Positions 18,326-27,485 of a DNA stretch of 64,000 nucleotides are shown here, piece after piece; positions within the stretch are counted from its first letter, which is position 1; the number at the start of each line of letters is the position of its first letter. Source of the DNA: CAWIXB01 sp963839955 (GTDB lineage: Bacteria; Actinomycetota; Actinomycetes; JACCUZ01); contig CAWIXB010000001.1 in NCBI GenBank assembly GCA_963839955.1, forward strand, positions 1,798,001-1,862,000, given 5' to 3'. The translations under genes and the position numbers were made by a program. The notes under the pieces are model-generated. The model was not told the DNA's origin. It saw nothing but the letters and a program-made list of their open reading frames with translations, and ran no database searches.

Positions 18326-18409
18326 GAACGAGGATCCGGCCGTCGGCCGATGCGCCACGGCGAACGCACCCGGCACCGTGGAGGAAACTCACCAAAGGAG
18401 ATTCCTCTG

Positions 18410-19147
18410 ATGACCAGCACCATCCATCCCCAGATCGCGCAACCCTCGACCGCCGGGTCGGATGCCGCGCCGCCAGGAACCACCGACGCTGCACGATCCA
18501 GGGGCGGCTTCGCCCTCAGCATCCGTCGCTGGTTTCTCATCGCGGCTCCCGTGCTGGCGGGACTCTTCGCGATCCTTGGCGCGTCTGCCGATCCCGCGGT
18601 AGGTGAGGACGGCCGCGCCCTCTACAAGGCGTACGCCGAGAACCCCGAGACATTGCAGTTCAAATCGTTCGGTTTTCACTGGGCTTACGCGTTCTGGCTC
18701 GTCCCCACGCTCCTCATCGCTGGCTTGGTCCGCGGCCGCGGAGCCTGGATCGCGAACGTCGCGGCCTTCGTGGGCTTCGTGGGACTCACCACGCTGCCAG
18801 GTCTGCTCATCGTTGATTTCTACGACTCTGCGATCGGTCAGGTGGCCGGAGTCGAGACCACGGCTCAGGTCAGCGACACCATGGAGGGCATGTGGGGCGT
18901 GTTGGCAATCGTCACGCCAGGCATCATCGGCTTCATGCTGGGTCTGCCCCTTGCCGCCCTCGCCGCGTGGCGAGCGGGTCTGGTGCGCTGGTGGGCTCCC
19001 GTCGCCGTCGTCGCCGGGTTCGTCTCCTTCGCAGTCTCGGGCGTCGCTGTGTGGGGCACCGTGCTCACAACCTGCTGCTTCACTGTGCTCGCCTACGAGC
19101 TGGCTCGCGGCACCAGATCGAGTCACCCCGAGCAGTCCGCGGTGTGA
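18410..19147 (+). CDS. Polytopic membrane protein, function unknown
   Basis: 245-residue protein. A Pro/Ala/Thr-rich N-terminus of about 40 residues is followed by about six hydrophobic segments, including WFLIAAPVLAGLFAILG, YAFWLVPTLLIAGLV and GVLAIVTPGIIGFMLGLPLA. AAAGGAG nine bases before the ATG decides the start. It lies 84 bp after the response regulator, and its leader contains a copy of the GATGCGCC motif found in the kinase promoter, so it may be the pair's target. No family recognised. Confidence 0.75.
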   Translation: MTSTIHPQIAQPSTAGSDAAPPGTTDAARSRGGFALSIRRWFLIAAPVLAGLFAILGASADPAVGEDGRALYKAYAENPETLQFKSFGFHWAYAFWLVPTLLIAGLVRGRGAWIANVAAFVGFVGLTTLPGLLIVDFYDSAIGQVAGVETTAQVSDTMEGMWGVLAIVTPGIIGFMLGLPLAALAAWRAGLVRWWAPVAVVAGFVSFAVSGVAVWGTVLTTCCFTVLAYELARGTRSSHPEQSAV

Positions 19148-19414
19148 TCCCAAGTCGTAGGGCTCGCGGAGGGCGTCGCGAACGTGCGTGGGCAACGCGT
19201 GGTGATCGTACTGATGCCAATTGACTGTCGCCGATCGCCGTGCGGCGTCCCACGGCCGCCGGACCGCCGATGCGGAAGGTCAACCAGCGTTCACGCCAAG
19301 TAGTAGTGCTTGCCTCGAAGGGCCGGAGCCTGGTAGAGAACACGCCAGATCGCCATGGGATCGACGCGACTGCCCTGGTTGTCGTGACCGGAATGCGTGA
19401 TCTGGGGGGGCAGC

Positions 19415-20833
19415 GTGTCGGACACCGGCCGGGTGCACGACACCACCCGGGTGCACGACACCACCCGGGTGCACGACACCACCCGGGTGCACGACACCAC
19501 CCGGGTGCACACCACTCCTGTGCACGGCACCACCCGGGAAGACGACACGACCCCGGTCCACGACACGTCGAAGATCCTCGACCTCCGGCCGGTGGGAGAC
19601 GAAGAGCAGTCCTCCGGGCCCACCAGCGGCTCGACCCCCGAGGTGATCGACCTTGAATCCGCGGGTCGGAGTGTCGCGGCGTCGCCGCTGAGCGCCAGGG
19701 AACGCATTGCCTGGATCGACCTGGACGAGCAGCAGGCTCGGCTTCACCGCGACCTGCAGCGAGTTACCCGGACGACAACGGCCCGCTCGGCCGGGTCATC
19801 GGGGACGTCACCTGCTCCGAGCCGCCCGACGCCGGTCCCGCCGCGACCGGCAGCGTGGCGACGGCCGGCCATCACAGGCGCCATGGCGCGCCCCGAGCCG
19901 ACGCGAGCAAGCGAGCACGCACCGGCGTCCAGATCGGCATCGTCGGCTGCGCCGCCGACCCCGGCAGCAAGGCGCGAGCCGCCCTCTCAGCTAGGCCGGT
20001 GGGCGCTCGCCGTCGCCGCCGGGCTCCTCGTGCTGGCCGTCGCCTCGGCGGCGCTGTTGCTGGTCGTGCGCGACGTCGGCGCCCCCGATGCCGCGGCGCC
20101 AGACCGCAGCCGCCCGACCCTCGGCAGCGCGGTGCTGTCAGCCCTGGCGTTGGGCTGGCTGCGCGACAGCACAGTCGAAGGCACCCGACTGGCGGTGCCT
20201 CCCGAGCTGCGCGATCGCGTCGCGGCGGCGCTGCCCGGTCGGGACGTCCGGGAGTACTCCCCCCGGGTCGAAACGGACCTCGTGCTGGTGCCGACGGGCA
20301 GCGAAGCCTCGGCCGTCGAGGCGCGGCGGCTGGTGGCGCGGTCCTTTCCTGTCGCCGCGGTCAGCCCGGACTTCGAGCTCCGGCAGGTGATGGCGCCAGG
20401 GAGGAGCTGGGCCCGGGAGCTGGCGGCCAGGACCGCGGCGGGCCGGGAGCTCGTGCAGAACGACGCTCTCGTCTTCACCGCCCGGGCCAAGGCCGCGCTG
20501 CGCGCCGGACACGTAGACCCTCGCCTGCTGACCGTCTTCGCCGGGCTGGCCCTGGAGCACCGCGTCGCCGTCGACGTCCCGCCCTCTCCGGTTTCGACCG
20601 GCGCCGACTCGGTGCGGCTCACCGCAACCATCCTCCGGGTGGACGGCAAACGAATGTCCGACTACCCGTGGGGAGCGGCGAACGTGAAGGCTTTCCTCAC
20701 GGTCCAGTCGCCCTCGTTCACGCCGGTTGCGGTCGAGCGTCGCGGCGCCCGGCCCGGCGTGCTCGCCGTCCACTACGCACTCCCGTCGCCAACCGGCCTC
20801 CTCGACGGCGCCGTCTTCACCACCTCTCGATAG
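19415..20833 (+). CDS. Single-pass membrane protein with N-terminal VHDTTR repeats
   Basis: 472-residue protein. The first 25-45 residues are a tandem VHDTTR repeat (four perfect 18-bp copies, then degenerate ones). A long Pro/Ala/Ser/Thr-rich low-complexity region follows. One membrane helix (about residues 197-220) and an extracytoplasmic C-terminal domain of about 250 residues with no recognised family complete it. GTG 19415 follows a GGGGGG tract; another GTG at 19397 is possible. Six bases separate the stop from the DUF4397 gene's ATG codon region, and the sortase follows, so this is probably part of a surface-display operon. Function unknown. Confidence 0.7.
   Translation: MSDTGRVHDTTRVHDTTRVHDTTRVHDTTRVHTTPVHGTTREDDTTPVHDTSKILDLRPVGDEEQSSGPTSGSTPEVIDLESAGRSVAASPLSARERIAWIDLDEQQARLHRDLQRVTRTTTARSAGSSGTSPAPSRPTPVPPRPAAWRRPAITGAMARPEPTRASEHAPASRSASSAAPPTPAARREPPSQLGRWALAVAAGLLVLAVASAALLLVVRDVGAPDAAAPDRSRPTLGSAVLSALALGWLRDSTVEGTRLAVPPELRDRVAAALPGRDVREYSPRVETDLVLVPTGSEASAVEARRLVARSFPVAAVSPDFELRQVMAPGRSWARELAARTAAGRELVQNDALVFTARAKAALRAGHVDPRLLTVFAGLALEHRVAVDVPPSPVSTGADSVRLTATILRVDGKRMSDYPWGAANVKAFLTVQSPSFTPVAVERRGARPGVLAVHYALPSPTGLLDGAVFTTSR
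19433..19504 (+). repeat. Four perfect 18-bp tandem repeats (VHDTTR)
   Basis: Unit GTGCACGACACCACCCGG occurs four times without a mismatch, followed by degenerate copies to about 19570. Each unit adds six residues in frame, so copy-number change would lengthen the protein without shifting frame. Confidence 0.9.
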
Positions 20834-20842
20834 GAGCACTTG

Positions 20843-21709
20843 ATGAGCGCCTGCCGTCCAGCACGCCGGATCCGTGTCGCTGCCGTCCTCGCCGCCGGGT
20901 TGGTCGCCGCGACCACCCTGCTCCTGGCGCCGCCCGCTAAGGCCGCCGTCCCCGGCTACGTGCGGTTGGCGCACTGGTCGCCGGACACCCCGGAGGTCGA
21001 CGTCTGGGTGACAAGCTTCAAGGGATCGAGCTTCTCCAAGGTGTTCCCGGCCGTGGGCTACGGGACGGTCTCGGACTACCAGCGGCTCACGCCCGGCGTC
21101 TACACGGTGGCGATGCGTTCCCCCGGCGCGGCGAAGAACAGCCAGCCGCTGTTGCGCACCAACGTGACCGTGGAGCCCAGCGGTGCGTACACCGTGGCCG
21201 GTGTCGGCCTGAACGCGGACGTCGCTCTCAAGGTCCTCAACGACGACCTCACGCGTCCCAGCGCGGGCACGGCGCGGATGCGCGTGGTGCAGGCCTCGTC
21301 CGTCGCACCGGTGGTCAGCGTGGCGACCACGGAGGGGACCACCATCGCAGCGGATGCCCAGTTCCCGTCCGCGACGGACTACCGCGAGGTTGCTGCCCAG
21401 CAGTGGGAGATCGAGGCACTGCCACAGGATGACGGCGTCGCCCCGGCAAGCAGCGCGGTTGACGTCAAGGCCGGCCTGATCTACACCGCGCTGGTCCTCG
21501 ATAAGGACAAAACCAGCATTCAGCTCGTCGTCCAGGCAGACGCTGCTGCGGCGTCGGGTGAGCCGGTGGGAGGCGTCGACACCGGGATGGGTGGCGGTGC
21601 GCGTGGCAACAGCGGAGGGACCTGGACGCTCGGACTGCTCGCGGTCTCCACGGCATCGATAGCCGGAGGGTTGCTGTTCCGGCGGCGGTCGAGGCTCGAG
21701 CTCGGATGA
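20843..21709 (+). CDS. DUF4397 surface protein with C-terminal anchor
   Basis: 288-residue secreted protein. A signal peptide (RRIRVAAVLAAGLVAATTLLL, cleavage near AKA-AVP at about 33) leads into a DUF4397 domain (VRLAHWSPDTPEVDVWV onward) and a Gly-rich linker. It ends in a hydrophobic helix (about 256-276) with a RRRSRLELG tail. That tail layout is a cell-wall sorting signal, but no LPxTG is present; GGVDTGMGGGA sits where it would be. TAGGAG precedes the ATG. The stop overlaps the sortase ORF start (ATGA), so this protein is the likely substrate. Confidence 0.85.
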   Translation: MSACRPARRIRVAAVLAAGLVAATTLLLAPPAKAAVPGYVRLAHWSPDTPEVDVWVTSFKGSSFSKVFPAVGYGTVSDYQRLTPGVYTVAMRSPGAAKNSQPLLRTNVTVEPSGAYTVAGVGLNADVALKVLNDDLTRPSAGTARMRVVQASSVAPVVSVATTEGTTIAADAQFPSATDYREVAAQQWEIEALPQDDGVAPASSAVDVKAGLIYTALVLDKDKTSIQLVVQADAAAASGEPVGGVDTGMGGGARGNSGGTWTLGLLAVSTASIAGGLLFRRRSRLELG

Positions 21710-21951
21710 CGGGTCGGCACCGTCGTCACGGGGGCTGCACACTCCTGCTGGGCCTCGGGTCCGCAGGGGCTGCGGTCGCGACGGCGGCGCTGGTCGGCGT
21801 ACCGCCATTCAGCTCCGAGGCCGCCGTGCGAACCGTGTATACGGCGCCCACCCTGAGCCGTCCGCTGGTGGCCGCCACCGTGCCGGCCGCTCCGGCGTCC
21901 ATCCTTCCGAGCGGCGGCGGAGAGGGCAACCGACGAAGGCCATCCGGGTGA
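21706..21951 (+). pseudogene. Class F sortase, N-terminal signal-anchor part (frame 1)
   Basis: 81-residue ORF overlapping the DUF4397 stop. It holds a hydrophobic anchor (CTLLLGLGSAGAAVATAALVG) and a Pro/Ala/Ser linker, the normal N-terminus of a class F sortase, but stops at 21951. Adding one C near 21927 would join it smoothly to the catalytic frame (...GEG-QPTKAIRVRPVRLEIP). Either a real frameshift, a sequencing error, or a rare two-cistron arrangement coupled by GTGA at 21948. Confidence 0.6.
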
Positions 21952-22382
21952 GACCGGTGCGGCTGGAGATCCCGCGGATCGCGGTGAGCACCTCTCTGCA
22001 GCGATTGCGCGTCCGCGACGGAGCGCTGCAGCCACCGAGCGACCCGGACCGGGCCGGCTGGTACCCCGACAGCGCGGTTCCAGGCGACCTGGGTGCCGCA
22101 GTGATCGCCGGGCACTTCGACTCCCGCAGCGGGCCCGCGGTGTTCAACGAGCTGGCTGCCCTGCGACCCGGCGACGTTCTCGCGGTGACGCGATCCGATG
22201 GACGCACCATCCGGTTCAAGGTGCACGACGTTCGGCGGGTGTCCCAGTCGCGGTTCCCGTCGAAGTTGGTCTACGGCGCGACGCCGGACCGCGCACTACG
22301 GCTGATCACGTGCGGCGGTCGGTACGACGAGGCGAGCGGGCGATACGCGGACAACGTGCTGGTGCTCGCGCTCGCCGGGTAG
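21948..22382 (+). CDS. Class F sortase, catalytic domain
   Basis: 144-residue sortase domain. It has VRLEIPRIAV, AGWYPDSAVPGDLGAAVIAG-HFDS with the catalytic His, and LRLITCGGRYD with the catalytic Cys (about residue 121). YADNVLVLA follows. Sortases join surface proteins to the cell wall and need a membrane anchor; here the anchor lies in the overlapping upstream frame, so the intact gene probably spans 21706-22382. The catalytic residues are all intact, which argues against long-standing decay. Genetic linkage to the DUF4397 protein suggests a dedicated pair. Confidence 0.88.
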   Translation: MRPVRLEIPRIAVSTSLQRLRVRDGALQPPSDPDRAGWYPDSAVPGDLGAAVIAGHFDSRSGPAVFNELAALRPGDVLAVTRSDGRTIRFKVHDVRRVSQSRFPSKLVYGATPDRALRLITCGGRYDEASGRYADNVLVLALAG

Positions 22383-22661
22383 CCCAGTACCAACCAGCAG
22401 GCAGCGCCCTAGCTCGCCTTGCTGACCGGGGACATGCGACCCCCAAGCCGAGACGGCAGCGGCGGCCCCCCGAGGGCACGCCGTTACTCGTTGTAGTTGT
22501 TTGAGTAAATCGGTCTCCCCGTCACCGCCCCGCGCTTACCCTACGTGCACGCGTCTTACGTCGATTGCGGGCGTTTCGTGCGAGGGGGCTTCGTGGCGGT
22601 CACGCCTGGCCTCGTCGCTCGCCGCACGCACGTCGGCTGAGCACTGCCACGGGAGAAGGTC
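22383..22661 (+). other. Intergenic region before sugar dehydrogenase
   Basis: 279 bp without a gene. The only structure I see is an AT-richer inverted repeat TTACTC-N13-GAGTAA at 22484-22508, which could be a regulator site. TACCCT at about 22539 is a possible -10. No riboswitch or RNA gene recognised. Confidence 0.35.
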
Positions 22662-25600
22662 GTGATCCACGTCCGCCGCCTGGCTGTCCGCACGTTGCTT
22701 GCCTGTGCCCTGATCCTCGCGACCGTGGCAGCAATGCCCGGCCAGGCTGCCGCGGCCACAGTCCCATCCGGCTTCTCCCACACGACGTACGCGAGCGGGT
22801 TGAGCCGGGTGACCGCGATGGCATTCGCCCCTGACGGCCGCCTCTTCGTCACGGAGCAGGCTGGCACGGTGCGCGTGATCAAGAACGGGGTCGTCAACCC
22901 CACGCCCTTCGTCACGCTCACGGTCGATCATCGAGGCGAGAGGGGTCTGACGGGCATCGCGTTCGACCCGGCCTTCGCAACGAACCGGTACGTCTACTTG
23001 TATTACACCGCGTCCACGCCCGCATCCCACAACCGCGTGAGCCGGTTCGTCGCCAACGGAGACGTAGCTCAGACCGTCAATGGCGTGGTCACTGAGACCC
23101 CGCTGATCGACCTCGACAACCTGAGCACCGCCTGGCTGCACAACGGCGGCGCCCTGAACTTCGGGAACGACGGCAGGATCTACGTAGCTGTCGGCGACAA
23201 CGGCGCGGGGGCCAACGCGCAGAGCCTGAGCACAGCCAAGGGCAAGCTGCTGCGCATCGGCTCCGACGGTTCGATCCCGTCCGACAACCCGTTCGTGGCT
23301 CAGACGACGGGTGTCAACCGGGCGATCTGGGCGCTCGGGCTCCGCAACCCCTACACGACGGCCGTCCAGCCAGGCACCGGCCGGATGTTCGTCAATGACG
23401 TCGGGCAGGACACGTGGGAGGAGATCAACGAGGGCAGCAGGGCGGCGAACTACGGGTGGCCCGTAACGGAGGGCCCGACCTCGGACACCCGGTACCGGAG
23501 CCCGTTCTATGCCTACCAGCACAACACCGGGACCGTCACCGGATGCGCCGTCACTGGTGGGGCGTTCTACAACCCGCCGGCAGCGACATTCCCAGCCGAG
23601 TACGTCGGGGACTACTTCTTCGCCGACTTCTGCGGCAACTGGATCAAGCGTCTCGACCCCGCAACCGGCGTCGTCACGAACTTCGTCGCCGAGACGAACA
23701 GCGAGCCGATCGACCTCCGCGTCGGCCCTGACGGCGCGCTCTACTACCTCGCGAGGAACACCGGGGGCACCGGCAACATCGGCCGGATCGCCTACACCAA
23801 CACTCAGGCGCCGCAGATCACCGAGCAGCCTGCCAGCCAGACGGTCAGCGTCGGCGCTCCCGCGACCTTCACCGTCGATGCGGCCGGAACGCAGCCGATC
23901 TCCTACCGGTGGCAGCGCAACGGCGTGAACATCTCGGGGGCCACATCACGCACCTACACGCTGGCGTCGGCGGACACGAGCGACAGCGGGGCACGCTTCC
24001 GTGCCATCGCGACCAACACTGTGGGCAGCACTACGAGCGCCGAGGCAACGCTCACTGTGACGACGAACCAGCCACCGACCAGCTCCATCACCGCTCCGGC
24101 TTCGGGCACGACGTACGCCGGCGGTGACACGATTCTGTACGCCGGTACCGCCAGCGACCCCGAGACCGGAGCGTTGTCCGGCAGCGCCTTCACCTGGTGG
24201 ATCGACTTCCACCACGACACGCATGCGCATCCCTTCCTGAGTCCGGTGACGGGTTCCACGGAAGGTTCCTTCACCGCACCGGCAAGCGGTCATGTGGAGA
24301 GCAACGTGTGGTATCGCATTCACCTCAGAGTGACTGATCCGGCCGGCCTCACCTCTGAGTCGACCCGCGACGTCATGCCGCGCAAGTCGACGATCAGCCT
24401 GCAGACCAACCCGACAGGGCTGCAGGTCAACCTCGACGACCAGCCGCGTGTCTCGCTGTACTCCACAGAAGGCGTTGCTGGTGTCGTCAGGAAGCTTGAG
24501 GCGCCCGCCACCCAAGTTGTGAACGGCGTGTCCTACGCCTTCACGTCTTGGTCCGATGGTGGGGCGCGCGTTCACAACATAACGACGCCTGAGCAGAACA
24601 CGACCTACACCGCGAGCTACGGGCCGGCAAGCACCACGACGATCACCCCGACTGCCGACAGTCTGGCTCAGGAGAACTTGGCGACGACCAACTTCGGGAC
24701 GACGGCCTCGATGGCATCAAGGGGGCCGTCGCCCACCCAGATCTCGTATCTCCGTTACAACTTCCCCGCCGCTCCCGCCGGCTACGCGCTGTCCAGCGCT
24801 ACCTTCGGGTTCCGGACGACTGACATCGCCTCCGCGGGCTCGACGCAAGCGGTATCAATCCGCACCGCAGGAGACACGTGGACAGAGACCGGCCTCACCT
24901 GGAACAACCGCCCCAGTGTGGGGAGCACCACGGTCGGTTCGATCCCTGCTGGGACCGTAGTGAGCAGGGCATACGTAGTCCCTCTGGACGCAACGGTCGT
25001 GCGTGGACTGCTGGGAGCTACGTCCACGGTCGCGTTGACCCACAGCGGCGACGACTCCTTCTGGCTCTGGTCGCGCCAACACGCAAACCCGAGCTATCGG
25101 CCCGCCATCACGCTGACCTTCAGCCCGGCAACCGCCGGCGACACCACGAGCCCTTCGATGCCAGGCGGCCTGAACGCCACCGTCTCGGGATCGTCGGTTT
25201 CCCTTGCCTGGACAGCCTCGACGGACAACGTCGCGGTCACGGGGTACGACGTGCATCGTTCGGACACATCGGGCTTCACCCCTAGCTCAGAAACGCTGGT
25301 GGGCTCCGCCACCGGTACGACGTTCACCCACGCCGGGGTCGGAGCCGGAACGTGGTACTACCGAGTCGTCGCAAAAGATGGCGCAGGCAACCGCAGCACG
25401 CCTTCCGCGCAGGCCAGCGCTGTCGTCACGTCCACAACTACACCCACCACGGTCAGCCGGACGCCCACGGCAGATACGTACGCCAACGAGGGCGCGGCCT
25501 CGACGGTCTATGGCGCAACCTCGTCTCTCGCGTCCCGCGGCAGCCTTGGCTACGTCAGCTACCTGCGCTTCGTAGTCCCCGCGGCGCCCTCAGGAAAGAC

Positions 25601-25937
25601 CCTGACCGGGGCGGTGCTCCGCATCAGGACCTCGAGTGAGACGTTCGCCGGCTCGGCCTCGGGTCACTCGGTGCAGTTCGCCAGCGACTCGTGGAGCGAA
25701 ACGACCCTGACGTGGAGCAACCGGCCGGCGCGCTCAGGAAGCTCACTCGGCACCATCGCCGCCGGCGCGCCCAACACCTTCTACGACACGGTGCTCAACG
25801 CCTCAGCCCTGCAGTCCCTGGTCGGCGCGCAGGGCACGCTGGCCATCACAGGTGTCGACAGCGACAACCTGTGGTTCTGGTCACGCACGCATGCCACAAC
25901 GACGTACCGGCCGCTGCTGATCCTGACCTACAGCTGA
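22662..25937 (+). CDS. Secreted PQQ-type glucose/sorbosone dehydrogenase with Ig, Fn3 and CBM96 domains
   Basis: 1091-residue extracellular protein. Order: signal peptide (about 1-32); six-bladed beta-propeller of the glucose/sorbosone dehydrogenase family (about 35-372, with MAFAPDGRLFVTEQAG and WALGLRNPYTTAVQP); Ig-like domain (about 383-465, YRWQRNGVNISGATS); a PKD-like/repeat region; CBM96-like domain (about 660-822, WTETGLTWNNRP); Fn3 (about 826-921); second CBM96 (about 926-1091, WSETTLTWSNRP). It probably oxidises a sugar outside the cell while bound to polysaccharide. GGGAGAAGG precedes the GTG. Cofactor and substrate cannot be confirmed from sequence. Confidence 0.9.
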   Translation: MIHVRRLAVRTLLACALILATVAAMPGQAAAATVPSGFSHTTYASGLSRVTAMAFAPDGRLFVTEQAGTVRVIKNGVVNPTPFVTLTVDHRGERGLTGIAFDPAFATNRYVYLYYTASTPASHNRVSRFVANGDVAQTVNGVVTETPLIDLDNLSTAWLHNGGALNFGNDGRIYVAVGDNGAGANAQSLSTAKGKLLRIGSDGSIPSDNPFVAQTTGVNRAIWALGLRNPYTTAVQPGTGRMFVNDVGQDTWEEINEGSRAANYGWPVTEGPTSDTRYRSPFYAYQHNTGTVTGCAVTGGAFYNPPAATFPAEYVGDYFFADFCGNWIKRLDPATGVVTNFVAETNSEPIDLRVGPDGALYYLARNTGGTGNIGRIAYTNTQAPQITEQPASQTVSVGAPATFTVDAAGTQPISYRWQRNGVNISGATSRTYTLASADTSDSGARFRAIATNTVGSTTSAEATLTVTTNQPPTSSITAPASGTTYAGGDTILYAGTASDPETGALSGSAFTWWIDFHHDTHAHPFLSPVTGSTEGSFTAPASGHVESNVWYRIHLRVTDPAGLTSESTRDVMPRKSTISLQTNPTGLQVNLDDQPRVSLYSTEGVAGVVRKLEAPATQVVNGVSYAFTSWSDGGARVHNITTPEQNTTYTASYGPASTTTITPTADSLAQENLATTNFGTTASMASRGPSPTQISYLRYNFPAAPAGYALSSATFGFRTTDIASAGSTQAVSIRTAGDTWTETGLTWNNRPSVGSTTVGSIPAGTVVSRAYVVPLDATVVRGLLGATSTVALTHSGDDSFWLWSRQHANPSYRPAITLTFSPATAGDTTSPSMPGGLNATVSGSSVSLAWTASTDNVAVTGYDVHRSDTSGFTPSSETLVGSATGTTFTHAGVGAGTWYYRVVAKDGAGNRSTPSAQASAVVTSTTTPTTVSRTPTADTYANEGAASTVYGATSSLASRGSLGYVSYLRFVVPAAPSGKTLTGAVLRIRTSSETFAGSASGHSVQFASDSWSETTLTWSNRPARSGSSLGTIAAGAPNTFYDTVLNASALQSLVGAQGTLAITGVDSDNLWFWSRTHATTTYRPLLILTYS

Positions 25938-26081
25938 GTCCCCGAGGAGCGGAGTCGACCGGCGCGAAGAGGCGAAACCGGGGTACGACGAAGAGCGGGC
26001 GCGCGGCATCCTCGACGCAGCTCTCGCGGACTGTGTGCGGACTACAGCCGCCGTGGGCTGACGCACCCACAGGTCAGAGGG

Positions 26082-27485
26082 CTAGGACGCCTTGCTGACC
26101 GACGACATGTTGAAGTCGGGGATGCGCCAGGCCGGCGTGGCCGTTCGGGTGAAGTGATCGTTCCACTCGCGGGCCAGTGAGCGCTCGGTGAGACCGACCT
26201 CGCTCACCCGCGACAGGAGGTCGACCGGGCTCTCGTTGAAGCGGAAGTTGTTCACCTCCGCCACCACCTCGCCGCCCTCGACGAGGTAGACGCCGTCGCG
26301 GGTGAGTCCGGTGAGCAGCAGGGTCTGCGGCTCCACCTCGCGGAGGTACCACAGGCAGGTGAGCAGCAGGCCGCTCTCGGTGCCGGCGATCATCTCGTCG
26401 AGACCGCGGGTCGCGGTCGGTGACTCGACCAGGAGGTTGTCGACGTACGGCGTGACAGACAGGCCTGTCGTCTGCGCCGAGTGACGCGTCTGCACGAGCG
26501 AGGTCAGCGTGCCGTCACGGATCCAGTCGGTCGACTCGGTCGGCAGGCCGTTGTCGAACACCGACTGCGCGGCGCTGGACGACCCAGCGACCACGAACGG
26601 CGTCGCCTCCAGCCCTTCGGCGGCGGGATCGCTCCACATGCGGATCGGCACGTCGGTGAGCTTGTCGCCGACCCGGGTCCCGCCGCCGGGACGGCTGAAA
26701 ACGGTGCGGCCGTCCGCCGCGTCGCGGGCGATCGACGACCAGTACTGGTAGACGAGGAAGTCGCAGACCGTGCTGGGCGGCAACAGCGTCTCGTAGCGAT
26801 CGGCCGGCAGGTCGACCCGGCGACCCGCCCACGCGAGCCGGCGCCGGATCTCGGCGTCGAGGTCGGGCACCGCGACGTCGTTGAAGTCACGCGTGCCCTG
26901 ACCCACCCACGACGAGCGGGACCAGTCGGCGGACTTGCCGGTGATCTCGATGCGCCCCGTGGGCTGGGCGCAGCGATGGCGAAGGCCCGTGCTCGTGGCG
27001 AGGTACGTCGTGGACACCTGGTGCTCGGCGAAGCCGAACAGGTCACGACCCTCCGCTCGAGCGGAGGCGAAGCTCTCACCGAGCGCGGGTGCGACGTCGC
27101 CGAAGACACTGATCGAGGTCTCGACTTGGGGATCGCCCCACGTGGGGTCCTCGGCGGCGGGCTCGACCAGCGGAGCGGCGTCCTCGGCCGGCCGGGCGTC
27201 CCTGGCCGCGGCCTCGGCGGCACGCACCAGTGCCTCGACCTGGTCACGGCCGACGTTGCTGCGCGACATAGCACCGACGGCTGTGCCGTCCTGGCCGTCG
27301 ACCGTCGCGATGACCGTGAGCGTGCGCCCGCGGGTGACGCCGTTGGTGGTGAGGGTGTTGCCCGCGAAGCGCAGGTTGGCCTCGCTGGTCTCCTCGGCGA
27401 TGACCACGCAACCGTCGGCCTTCGTCAGCTCGAGCGCCCGCTCGGTGAGCTCCTGAGGACGCAGGGGACCAGTCGCCGTCGTCAT
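26082..27485 (-). CDS. tldE: TldE/PmbA-like metallopeptidase partner
   Basis: 467-residue protein of the TldD/PmbA family. With TldD it forms a heterodimeric protease that degrades unfolded peptides and matures some RiPPs (established for the E. coli pair). It lacks HExxxH, as TldE subunits do. Visible conserved segments are SYVGQGTRDF-like WVGQGTRDFNDV, FDNGLPTESTDW and LRVVN-like NNFRFNESPVDLL. The ATG overlaps the tldD stop (ATGA). The C-terminal NMSSVSKAS ends in the typical Ser-rich tail. No RiPP precursor is recognisable nearby. Confidence 0.88.
   Translation of the reverse strand: MTTATGPLRPQELTERALELTKADGCVVIAEETSEANLRFAGNTLTTNGVTRGRTLTVIATVDGQDGTAVGAMSRSNVGRDQVEALVRAAEAAARDARPAEDAAPLVEPAAEDPTWGDPQVETSISVFGDVAPALGESFASARAEGRDLFGFAEHQVSTTYLATSTGLRHRCAQPTGRIEITGKSADWSRSSWVGQGTRDFNDVAVPDLDAEIRRRLAWAGRRVDLPADRYETLLPPSTVCDFLVYQYWSSIARDAADGRTVFSRPGGGTRVGDKLTDVPIRMWSDPAAEGLEATPFVVAGSSSAAQSVFDNGLPTESTDWIRDGTLTSLVQTRHSAQTTGLSVTPYVDNLLVESPTATRGLDEMIAGTESGLLLTCLWYLREVEPQTLLLTGLTRDGVYLVEGGEVVAEVNNFRFNESPVDLLSRVSEVGLTERSLAREWNDHFTRTATPAWRIPDFNMSSVSKAS

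Noticed and set aside
20138..21808. 556-codon open frame opposite the DUF4397 operon
   Set aside because: Overlaps three sense genes with ribosome-binding sites, signal peptide and domain evidence.
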